Of a DNA stretch of 64,000 nt, positions 56,706-64,000 are shown one piece after another. Below the pieces are notes generated by a model that was given only the letters and a program-made list of their open reading frames with translations, ran no database searches and was not told where the DNA came from. Position numbers and translations under genes: made by a program. The stretch is from Methylibium sp035762065 (lineage in GTDB: Bacteria; Pseudomonadota; Gammaproteobacteria; Burkholderiales; Burkholderiaceae_C), in the NCBI RefSeq assembly GCF_035762065.1, contig NZ_DASTPW010000055.1, forward strand, positions 124,001-188,000. The letters run 5' to 3'. Each line of letters begins with the position of its first letter. The first letter of the stretch is position 1.

Positions 56706-57176
56706 ATGCGCATGACCCGGCCGCGAGGCTTCACGCTGATCGAAGTGATGATCGTCGTCGCGATCATCGGCATCCTGGCGGCCATCGCCTACCCGAGCTA
56801 CCGCGACTACGTGATCCGCGGCCGCCTGGTCGACGCGACCAACGGCTTGGCGGCGATGCGCGCGGAGATGGAGCGGTTCTTCCAGGACAACCGGACTTAC
56901 GACACCGTCGGCGCCTTCACTTCGCCCTGCGAGGACGTGACCGCCGCCGGCGTGGCTCGCCGCACGTTCGGCAACTTCGTGGTGACATGCGTCGGCGCGG
57001 GCGCTCCGACGGCCACGGCCTACACGCTGACGACGACCGGGAGCGGCCAAATGGCCGGTTTCTCGTTCACGGTCAACCAGCTGGACGATCGACGGACCAC
57101 CACCAGCGCCACCGCGGGCGGCGGCGGCTGGAACACCGCGGGCGCCTGCTGGCTCGTGCGCAAGGGCCAGTGCTGA
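56706..57176 (+). CDS. Type IV pilin-like protein (PilE/PilA type minor pilin)
   Basis: A 156-residue type IV prepilin. Short basic leader ending RG before FTLIEVMIVVAIIGILAAIAYPSYRDYVIRGR, the class IVa N-terminal helix with Glu5. Cleavage by PilD after Gly8 and N-methylation of Phe are expected. The globular part has four cysteines, including CEDVTAAG, VVTCVG and the C-terminal GACWLVRKGQC, giving the disulfide-bonded D region. First gene of the minor pilin cluster; its TGA overlaps the next ATG (TGATG). Confidence 0.9.
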   Translation: MRMTRPRGFTLIEVMIVVAIIGILAAIAYPSYRDYVIRGRLVDATNGLAAMRAEMERFFQDNRTYDTVGAFTSPCEDVTAAGVARRTFGNFVVTCVGAGAPTATAYTLTTTGSGQMAGFSFTVNQLDDRRTTTSATAGGGGWNTAGACWLVRKGQC

Positions 57177-57739
57177 TGCGCTCCGTGCAGCGTTCGATGC
57201 GCGGCTTCACCCTCGTGGAGCTGATGGTCACGATCGCCGTCTTTGCCATCTTGCTGATGGCCTCGGCACCGAGCATCGGCACGTGGATCAACAACACGCG
57301 GATGCGCACCGTGGCCCAGGTGCTGCAGGACGGCGTGCGGCTGGCCCAGGCCGAGGCGGTGCGCCGCAACCGCAACGTCACCTTCTTCCTGACGAACGAG
57401 CAGCCAGCGCTGGGCGCGGCCGCGGTCGCGAACGGCGTGAACTGGGGCATCCGCACCCAGCCGCGCTTGACCGGGGAGGCCGCGGAGTTCATCCGTGGCG
57501 GCGCATTGACCGACGTCGCGGCCGGCGTGGCAATCGCCGGGCCGGCGGCCCTGTGCTTCGGGGGCGCCGGCCCGCAGGTGGCGGTCCCTGCGCAGGGCTG
57601 CGCCGTCGGCGCGACCAACTACGGCATCACGCGCACCGGTGCCGATCGCCAACTGCGCGTCACGGTCGCCATCGGCGGCCAGGTGCGGATGTGCGACCCC
57701 GACAAGACCGTCTCGGCGGCGAATCCCGACGGATGCTGA
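57176..57739 (+). CDS. fimT: GspH/FimT-type minor pilin
   Basis: A 187-residue prepilin with leader MRSVQRSMRG and helix FTLVELMVTIAVFAILLMASAPSIGTWINN. The GspH/FimT domain follows (TVAQVLQDGVRLAQAEAVRRNRNVTFFLTNE, later NWGIRTQPRL). Such minor pilins form the initiating tip complex of type IV pili. Translation is coupled to the previous gene and its end overlaps pilV. Confidence 0.88.
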   Translation: MRSVQRSMRGFTLVELMVTIAVFAILLMASAPSIGTWINNTRMRTVAQVLQDGVRLAQAEAVRRNRNVTFFLTNEQPALGAAAVANGVNWGIRTQPRLTGEAAEFIRGGALTDVAAGVAIAGPAALCFGGAGPQVAVPAQGCAVGATNYGITRTGADRQLRVTVAIGGQVRMCDPDKTVSAANPDGC

Positions 57740-58194
57740 GCATGCGACTTCCTCTCCTGTCTTCGTCACTTCGCGCTCGGCGCCCCGCGCCGGCGCGTCC
57801 CGGCCAACGCGGCGTCACGCTGCTCGAAGTGCTGGTCTCGATCCTGATCTTCTCGTTCGGCATCCTCGGCCTCGTCGGCCTGCAGGCGCGCGCGACGCAG
57901 TATTCGATCGACGCCGAGGATCGCAGCCGAGCGGCCTTGCTGGCCGACGACCTGGCCGCGCAGATGCGCCTGGCGCGCCGTGTCAATCTGCCGACTCAGC
58001 AGATCGACGATTGGCGCACGCGCGTCACGGACACCGTCCGCGCGGGCTTGCCCAATGCCGCGATCACGGTGACGCCCGACGTGCCGAACAACACGGCGCT
58101 GATCACGATCACCTGGCGTCCGCCGCGGCAGGCGGTGGGCAACGAGAGCCGGCTCGTGACCGAAGTCGTCCTGACGAACGAGGAGATCGGCTGA
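57733..58194 (+). CDS. pilV: Type IV pilus minor pilin PilV
   Basis: A 153-residue prepilin with an unusually long leader (about 27 residues, Arg/Pro-rich) before GVTLLEVLVSILIFSFGILGLVGLQARATQ, the PilV/GspI-type helix with Glu5. The ATG at 57733 overlaps the fimT stop region; ATG 57742 three codons later is an alternative. The rest is short, as in betaproteobacterial PilV. Gene order fimT-pilV-pilW-pilX-pilY1 supports the name. Confidence 0.88.
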   Translation: MLSMRLPLLSSSLRARRPAPARPGQRGVTLLEVLVSILIFSFGILGLVGLQARATQYSIDAEDRSRAALLADDLAAQMRLARRVNLPTQQIDDWRTRVTDTVRAGLPNAAITVTPDVPNNTALITITWRPPRQAVGNESRLVTEVVLTNEEIG

Positions 58195-59402
58195 TGCGGC
58201 GCACCGTGTTCGAGGCCTCGCGCCGGGCCGCAGCCCGAGGCTTCTCGCTGATCGAGCTGATGGTGTCCGTGACGATCGGCCTGGTCGTGACGCTCGCCGT
58301 GTTCGGCGTGCTCGCCGCGAGCGAGGCGCGCAAGCGCAACGCCACGTCGCTCAACGACATCAATCAATCGGGCGTCTACGCGACCTACATCCTCGATCGC
58401 GCGATCCGCAGCGCCGGTACCGGCTTCGCTCAGGCGTGGCCACAGATCGGCGGCTGCCGCGTGAATGCGACGCTGCGCGACGCCGGAGGCGGCGTCGACA
58501 TTGGGGCATGGCCGCGGGCCGGCGCACTGCCAGCGCCCTTTGCTGGCGTGCCGCAAACGCTGCGGCTCGCTCCGGTGATCGCCTTCCGCAACGCGTCCGC
58601 GGCCGGTTCCGACGTGATTCAGGTGATGAATACATCGGGCGGCTTTGGCGAAGCACCCCCCGAGATCGGGCCGGGCAGTTTGACGAGTCTGCGGGTGGTT
58701 CTACCTAACTCGATCGGGATTCGCGCCAACGACCTACTGCTGGTGGCCGGCAGCGGCGAATGCCAATTGACGCAGGTCGCCGCGGCAAAGCCCCTTTGCG
58801 CCGGCGACCCGACCGCCGCCCCCGGCACGGCGTGCGCGCCGGTGGTCGAGTTCGCCGGCCGTTACCACAATGCCAGCGGCACTGGCTTCGCGTCGGTCAG
58901 CGCGGGTCGCGGATTCGCCGTGCCGTTGGGCAACGCGACGACGAACCCGCCGCAGCTGATGCTCTACGGCGTCGGCGCCAACAGCACGCTGTTCTCGTAC
59001 GACACGCTGCTGATCGACGGCAACGACGCGGCGCAGCCGGTGGCCGAGAACGTGCGCGCGTTGTACGCCGCCTATGCGACCGATCCCGGCGTACTCGACG
59101 GCACGATCGTCTGGCAGGCCCCGACCGCGACCGGCGCATGGTCGGGGGCGTCGCTGAGCAACGGCTCGGCGGCCTCCAACACGCTGCTGCGCGAGATCGT
59201 CGCGGTGCGCATCGGCGTCGTGATGCGCTCGTCGCTGGTCGAGCGCGAAGACGTCGCACCCGCGTCTCTGACGCTGTTCTCGGACCTGCCGGCCGGCGTG
59301 CAGCGCACCCTCGACCTGACCGGCGCCGGCGAGAGCCGCCGTCAGCGTCATCGTGTCGTCGAAGTCACCGTGCCGCTTCGCAACTTCCTGCTGCGCCCAT
59401 GA
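58194..59402 (+). CDS. pilW: Type IV pilus minor pilin PilW
   Basis: A 402-residue prepilin: leader to ARG, then FSLIELMVSVTIGLVVTLAVFGVLAASEARKRN. The large C-terminal domain is PilW-like (NDINQSGVYATYILDRAIRSAGTGFAQAWPQIGGC and AVRIGVVMRSSLVEREDVA near the end). ATG 58194 overlaps the pilV TGA by one base and the stop overlaps pilX as ATGA. Confidence 0.9.
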   Translation: MRRTVFEASRRAAARGFSLIELMVSVTIGLVVTLAVFGVLAASEARKRNATSLNDINQSGVYATYILDRAIRSAGTGFAQAWPQIGGCRVNATLRDAGGGVDIGAWPRAGALPAPFAGVPQTLRLAPVIAFRNASAAGSDVIQVMNTSGGFGEAPPEIGPGSLTSLRVVLPNSIGIRANDLLLVAGSGECQLTQVAAAKPLCAGDPTAAPGTACAPVVEFAGRYHNASGTGFASVSAGRGFAVPLGNATTNPPQLMLYGVGANSTLFSYDTLLIDGNDAAQPVAENVRALYAAYATDPGVLDGTIVWQAPTATGAWSGASLSNGSAASNTLLREIVAVRIGVVMRSSLVEREDVAPASLTLFSDLPAGVQRTLDLTGAGESRRQRHRVVEVTVPLRNFLLRP

Positions 59403-60091
59403 ACTCGAGCCCCTTCACTCCTCCGCGCGCGCGGCGCGCGGCCCCGAATGCGCGCATCAAGGGCACCGTGCTCGTGATCAGCCTGGTGATCCTCGCCGTG
59501 ATGCTGATCTCGGCAGCCGCGCTGGTGCGGTCGTTCGACACCGCGCTCGGCACCGCCGGCAATGTCGCCTTCAAGCGCGATCTCGCGCAGCAGAGCGAGC
59601 GCGTCAGCCAGAACATCCTGACGCTGTTCCGCGGCACCGGGCACTTCTCCGTGCGGGCCAACCGGTCGACCAGCGACGTCTCGCGCAACTACAGCGCGGT
59701 GGTGCTGCCGAGCAACCCGCAAGGCATCCCCGTCGCGCTGCTGACCAACGGCGCGATGGACCCGGCCGTCGGCACGGCCGGGGACATTGCGGCGGGTCGG
59801 GGCATCGACTTGCGCTACGTGATCGACCGCATGTGCAGCCTTCCCGGCGACGACCGCGTGCTCGGCGCCGATGCCTGCACGATCGCCGGCGGCACGCGCG
59901 TGCCCGGCGGCGACGTGGTCCAGTGGCAGAACGATGCGGCGCGCGGCAGCTCGTCGGCCACCGGAGCCGCGGGCAGCGGCCTGGCCGGTGCGGCACCGCA
60001 GCCGATCGTCTACCGATTGAGCATCCGTGCGACGGGCCCGCGCAACACCCAGGCATTTTTCCAGACGACGTTCTCGTGTTGCGACGGCTGA
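59399..60091 (+). CDS. pilX: Type IV pilus assembly protein PilX
   Basis: A 230-residue protein with an N-terminal basic stretch and GTVLVISLVILAVMLISAAALVRSFDTALGTAGNVAFKRDLAQQ, the PilX_N helix; it lacks the classic GFTLIE signature, as PilX/GspK-type pilins often do. The mature domain has paired cysteines and ends FFQTTFSCCDG. Start codon overlaps pilW. pilY1 follows after 47 bases. Confidence 0.85.
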   Translation: MNSSPFTPPRARRAAPNARIKGTVLVISLVILAVMLISAAALVRSFDTALGTAGNVAFKRDLAQQSERVSQNILTLFRGTGHFSVRANRSTSDVSRNYSAVVLPSNPQGIPVALLTNGAMDPAVGTAGDIAAGRGIDLRYVIDRMCSLPGDDRVLGADACTIAGGTRVPGGDVVQWQNDAARGSSSATGAAGSGLAGAAPQPIVYRLSIRATGPRNTQAFFQTTFSCCDG

Positions 60092-60138
60092 TCGATGCCG
60101 CCGCCTGCGCTTCCCGTCGTTCCGATGAAGAGGTTCCA

Positions 60139-63100
60139 GTGAGCACTTCCCAAGGTACTTTCCACGCGCAACCTGCCGGCCGGATCCTCGGTGCCTGGCG
60201 GTCCCGGGCGCTCCAGCTCGCACTGCCGGTGCTGGCGGGTGCGCTGGTCGCGGATGCCGGCGCGCAAACGACGCTGGCCGACGGCCCGATCTTCGCGGCG
60301 ACCAGTGCATCGGTGCCCAGCAACGTCGCCCTGGCGCTGTCGGTCGAATGGCCGACGGCCTCGCGCGCCGCCTATCCCGGCGTCGACGACTATTCGAGTG
60401 CGCGTCTGTATCGAGGCTACTTCGATGCCGGGAAGTGCTACAACTACAGCTACAGCGCCACCGAAGCGGCGCGCCATTTCCGCCCCGCCGGTCTTGCGAC
60501 CAACCGCACCTGCACCAGCGCCAACGGCTGGAGCGGCAATTTCCTGAATTGGGCGGCGACGCAGGCCATTGATCCGTTCCGATTGGTGATGACCGGGGGC
60601 AACCGCAGCACGGACACCCCGACGGAAACGATCCTGCAGAAGGCCTTCCATTCGGGCCAGGGCGCGCTCTACCCCGACAAGGTGCTGACCGACGCCGCGA
60701 CGATCGCCGGTGCCACGCCGTTCAACTGGGGCACGCTGCGCATCAGGATCCAGGGCGCTGGCTTCGCGATGATCTTCTCGGGGACTTCCGTAGCGGGCGA
60801 CCCGGCCACGGCTATCCCGTACGGCAGCGCGGCGACCGACGTCGTCCAGCGCTACAGCGCGAGCGTGCGCGTCAGGGTCTGCGACGGCTCGGGGGGTGCC
60901 GGCGGCCTCGAATCGAACTGCCAGCCGTACGGCAGCAACGCCAAGCCCGAAGGCTTGATCCAGCGCTACGCGACGCGACTGCGCTTCAGCGCCTTCGGCT
61001 ACATGAACGAGACCGGCAACCAGCGCGACGGCGGCGTGATGCGCGCGCGGATGAAGTTCGTCGGGCCGACGCAGCCGGTGCCCGGCCAGCCGCCGATCGC
61101 CAATCCGCGACAGGAATGGAGTCCGACCACGGGCGTCTTCGAGGTGCACCCCGACAGCGCCGACGAGACGGCGTCCAACGGCAACTACGGCAGCACCGCG
61201 CTGTCGAGCGGGGTGGCGAACTACCTCAACAAGTTCGGCCAGTTGTTGACCGGCGAGTACAAGGGCAACGACCCGGTCGGCGAGCTCTACTACGCGGCCA
61301 CGCGGTACTTCAAGAATCTGGGCAACGTCCCCCAGTGGTCGGCGATCGGCACCACGGATCCGGCCGAGATCACGCGTCGCCTCGACGGCTTCCCGGTGAT
61401 CACGACCTGGGACGATCCGATCCAGTACTCCTGCCAGCGCAACTTCATCCTCGGCATCGGCGACATCTACACCCACGCCGACAAGAACGTCCCCGGCAAC
61501 ACGAACACGTCGAACGAGCCCGCGATTCCGAACTTCGGCGCCGACCCGCTCAATGCCGTCGCCGCCACCAACATCGTCGGCCAGCTGCAGGGCCTGGGCA
61601 CCAGCTACGGCACCGCGACGAACGTCTCGTCGGGCTGCTGCAGCACCAACGGGGCGTTGATGGCCGGCATTGCCTTCCACTCCAACACCTCGGACATCCG
61701 TCCCGACGACCCGGCCGACCTCATCCGCACGCGCAACCGGCAGACGATCCAGACGTTCTGGGTCGACGTGCTGGAGCGCGCCTTCGAGCCGTCCAACCAG
61801 TTCTATCTGGCCGCGAAGTTCGGCGGCCTGCTGCCACCGGCCGGCACGACCTTGTCGTACGCGACGCCACCCACCACGATCGAAGACTCGTGGTGGACCA
61901 CGACGGGCGAGACCGTCGGCGCGGGAGCCACCAGTCAGCCGCGGCCCGACAACTACTTCACCGCGGGCGATCCGGACACGATGGTCTCGGGCCTGACCCG
62001 GGCGTTCGAACGCATCAACACGCTCGGCGCTTCGTTCACCACCTCGTCCGCTGTCGCGCAGCCGCAGGTGTCGGGCACCGCCGGCAACCTGAGTTTTGCA
62101 GCGTCCTACGACGCCGACGGATGGATCGGCCAATTGAGCGCCAACAGCCTGAGCTTCGCGCCCGACGGCACGCCGACGCAGACCAACGTGTGGAACGCCT
62201 CGACGACGCTGGCGGCCCAGTTGGCAGGCGGCGGCTGGGATACCGGTCGGCGCGTGATCACCCGCCGTCCCGGCTTCACGACCGGTGGCGTGCCTTTCCG
62301 TGTCGCCAACCTCTCGCCCGCCCAACTGACCGCCCTCGATACGTCGTACGTCGCCGGCAACGACAGCGTCGCGTACGTCAACTACCTTCGCGGCGACCGC
62401 AGCCAGGAACGCAGCGCCGCGACGCCCGGGCTGCCGTATCGCCAGCGCCGCAGCTTGCTGGGCGACATCGTCGGGTCCAACGTGGTCGCGATCGGCGCGC
62501 CGAGCTTGCCGTTGTCCGACGCCACCAACCCCGGCTACAACCAGTTCAAGATCGACAACGCGAACCGACCGGTGATGGCCTATGCAGGAGCCAACGACGG
62601 CATGCTGCATGCGTTTCGCGGCGACGGCTCGGTGACCGAAGCCGGCCGCGAAGTCTTCGCGTACGTCCCCAACGCCGTGATTCCCGGACCCAGCACGCCG
62701 TCGACGCCGAGCGTCGACGGGCTGGCCGCGCTCGGCAATCCGAACTACGTGCATCGCAACTACGTCAATTCGACGCCGTTCATCACCGACATCGACGTGA
62801 ACCGCACGTGGACCAACGGCACGCCGCCGGCCACGGCGCCGGCGCCGGCCTGGCGCTCCATCCTGATCGGCGGCCTGGGCAAGGGCGGTCGGAGCTACTA
62901 CGCCATCGACGTGACCTCGCCCACCAGCGCCACCAGCGAAGCCGACGCGGCGTCGCGCGTGCTGTGGGAGATCTCGCCGCCGGGCATGGGGTACACCTTC
63001 GGCCAGCCGGTGGTCGTCAAGACCCGCCGCTACGGCTGGACCGTGGTGCTGCCCTCCGGCTACAACACCCCCGCCGTCGACGCCGCCAATCCGGCGGGCC

Positions 63101-64000
63101 GTGCGTACCTGTTCTTCGTCAATCCGCTCACCGGGGCGCTGCTCGAGACGGTCGCCGTCGGCACCGGCGGTTCGGCCACCAACGATGCCGGCCTCGCGCA
63201 CATCAATGCGTATGTGCTCGACTTCACCGACGGCTATGCCGACGCCATCTACGGAGCCGACCTGCTGGGCAACCTATGGCGGGTCGACGTGAGCGGCACC
63301 GGGCCGTTCCCCGCACCGGCGACGCCGATCGCCCGGCTCACCGACACCGCCGGCAATCCTCAGCCTGTCACGACGCGGCCTCGAATTGTCCTGCATCCGC
63401 TTACTCGCGATCGCATCGTCACGATCGGGACGGGCCGGTTGCTTGACAGCTCCGACCTCGCTAGCACGCAGCAGCAAACCTTTTATGCCATTCGTGACGG
63501 CAACCAGGCACGTTTCTTCAGCCCCCGTCCTGCGACGGGCGGGACCAGCATGCCGCCCGAATTGCCGGCGACGGTGACGGGATTTCCAATCACGCGGGTG
63601 GCGGATCTCGTCGCTGTTTCGGAAGCTCAGTTGGCGACCGGCATCACCCTGACCGATGACGCTCCAATGGGCTGGTACCACGACCTCGGTTTCGCCAACG
63701 GAGCCGGAACCGTCGCACGCAGGGTCTTGGTGGACTCCGCAGTGTTTCAAGGCACCGTTGCTTTCGCAAGCACGCTGCCTTCCGTGTCCGATCCCTGCGA
63801 GCCGTCCGGTACAAGCCGCGTCTACGCGACCAACTTGGGAACGGCTCGTTCTCAGTTGGCCCAGCAAGCAGCGTTCTACCCGTTGGCTTCGGGCAGCGTC
63901 AACAACCTGCAGTTCCTCTCAGTCGGAGGCTCCGTGCGGTTGGTCGGGGGGACTGACCGCGGCGGCCTCGAGCCGGTCCCAGGACCGACAGCCGCGCCCG
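60139..64000 (+). CDS. pilY1: Type IV pilus tip adhesin/assembly factor PilY1 (3' end outside window)
   Basis: The frame runs open from GTG 60139 (AAGAGG nine bases in front) to the window end, 1287 residues. A signal peptide ends near ADAGAQT (about residue 40). The N-terminal part has YRGYFDAGKCYNY and NFLNWAATQAIDPFRLVMTGGNR; the middle NFILGIGDIYTHADKNVPGN; the C-terminal propeller begins around RSLLGDIVGSNVV and holds PVMAYAGANDGMLHAFRGD and GGRSYYAIDVT. The calcium loop seems to be DFTDGYAD (from Asp1028) followed by YGADLLGNLWRVD, one residue shorter than the usual nine-residue loop. Base composition drops after about 63360. Confidence 0.92.
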   Translation, partial: MSTSQGTFHAQPAGRILGAWRSRALQLALPVLAGALVADAGAQTTLADGPIFAATSASVPSNVALALSVEWPTASRAAYPGVDDYSSARLYRGYFDAGKCYNYSYSATEAARHFRPAGLATNRTCTSANGWSGNFLNWAATQAIDPFRLVMTGGNRSTDTPTETILQKAFHSGQGALYPDKVLTDAATIAGATPFNWGTLRIRIQGAGFAMIFSGTSVAGDPATAIPYGSAATDVVQRYSASVRVRVCDGSGGAGGLESNCQPYGSNAKPEGLIQRYATRLRFSAFGYMNETGNQRDGGVMRARMKFVGPTQPVPGQPPIANPRQEWSPTTGVFEVHPDSADETASNGNYGSTALSSGVANYLNKFGQLLTGEYKGNDPVGELYYAATRYFKNLGNVPQWSAIGTTDPAEITRRLDGFPVITTWDDPIQYSCQRNFILGIGDIYTHADKNVPGNTNTSNEPAIPNFGADPLNAVAATNIVGQLQGLGTSYGTATNVSSGCCSTNGALMAGIAFHSNTSDIRPDDPADLIRTRNRQTIQTFWVDVLERAFEPSNQFYLAAKFGGLLPPAGTTLSYATPPTTIEDSWWTTTGETVGAGATSQPRPDNYFTAGDPDTMVSGLTRAFERINTLGASFTTSSAVAQPQVSGTAGNLSFAASYDADGWIGQLSANSLSFAPDGTPTQTNVWNASTTLAAQLAGGGWDTGRRVITRRPGFTTGGVPFRVANLSPAQLTALDTSYVAGNDSVAYVNYLRGDRSQERSAATPGLPYRQRRSLLGDIVGSNVVAIGAPSLPLSDATNPGYNQFKIDNANRPVMAYAGANDGMLHAFRGDGSVTEAGREVFAYVPNAVIPGPSTPSTPSVDGLAALGNPNYVHRNYVNSTPFITDIDVNRTWTNGTPPATAPAPAWRSILIGGLGKGGRSYYAIDVTSPTSATSEADAASRVLWEISPPGMGYTFGQPVVVKTRRYGWTVVLPSGYNTPAVDAANPAGRAYLFFVNPLTGALLETVAVGTGGSATNDAGLAHINAYVLDFTDGYADAIYGADLLGNLWRVDVSGTGPFPAPATPIARLTDTAGNPQPVTTRPRIVLHPLTRDRIVTIGTGRLLDSSDLASTQQQTFYAIRDGNQARFFSPRPATGGTSMPPELPATVTGFPITRVADLVAVSEAQLATGITLTDDAPMGWYHDLGFANGAGTVARRVLVDSAVFQGTVAFASTLPSVSDPCEPSGTSRVYATNLGTARSQLAQQAAFYPLASGSVNNLQFLSVGGSVRLVGGTDRGGLEPVPGPTAAP

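Noticed and set aside
60010..63201. A 1063-codon minus-strand open frame opposite pilX and pilY1
   Set aside because: The plus-strand frame has a signal peptide, ribosome binding site and PilY1 motifs; the minus-strand product is compositionally biased and motif-free.

Overview
The window is very GC-rich (about 69% by eye) with dense, often overlapping genes. Gene content and order (glmU / Lrp regulator / glmS; glyQ-glyS-gmhB-plsC-YgjP peptidase; lnt-corC; COG0523 GTPase-dksA-STAS protein-hslV-hslU; fimT-pilV-pilW-pilX-pilY1) point to a betaproteobacterium of the order Burkholderiales. A lanthanide-type methanol dehydrogenase operon (xoxF-xoxG-xoxJ) suggests methylotrophic capacity, as in the Rubrivivax/Leptothrix/Methylibium group. 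The genus is inference.

Layout. 1-5.7 kb: end of a DUF4136 gene, a lipoprotein gene divergent from glmU, a membrane J-domain protein, an Lrp/AsnC regulator, and glmS; glmU and glmS bracket UDP-GlcNAc synthesis. 5.8-13.2 kb: a signalling block with a PAS histidine kinase facing a minus-strand operon of a 1451-residue double hybrid kinase, a KaiC-like double ATPase and a single-domain response regulator. 13.4-22.9 kb, minus strand: miaB and a periplasmic protein, an alpha-methylacyl-CoA racemase, then glyQ-glyS-gmhB-plsC-YgjP with a two-gene DUF6036 nucleotidyltransferase module inserted between glyS and gmhB. 23.0-31.5 kb: a cytochrome P450 divergent from an RND export operon (TolC-like lipoprotein, a possible 25-codon coupling ORF, adaptor, pump, very acidic small protein).

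31.5-44.8 kb: lnt-corC; COG0523 GTPase; a DksA-type protein with a histone H1-like extension; a STAS protein; hslVU; a protealysin-like M4 peptidase with an emfourin-type inhibitor; a zinc alcohol dehydrogenase; coaX; an uncharacterised protein. 45-48.3 kb: icmF, the fused isobutyryl-CoA mutase, behind a strong palindromic operator. 48.6-56.6 kb: xoxF, xoxG and xoxJ followed without real gaps by a trypsin-like protease with TPRs, two unrecognised exported proteins, a quinoprotein-associated zinc hydrolase and amn. 56.7-64 kb: type IV minor pilin operon ending in pilY1, which runs off the window.

The best candidates for something under-described are the extended xox operon (51.8-55.0 kb), the DUF6036 two-gene module, the kinase-KaiC-receiver cluster, and a dispersed hairpin-rich repeat that starts on the last base of a stop codon in two places (27.6 and 36.3 kb). 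No rRNA, tRNA, CRISPR array, insertion sequence or prophage was seen. The genes were read by eye; no database search was run.
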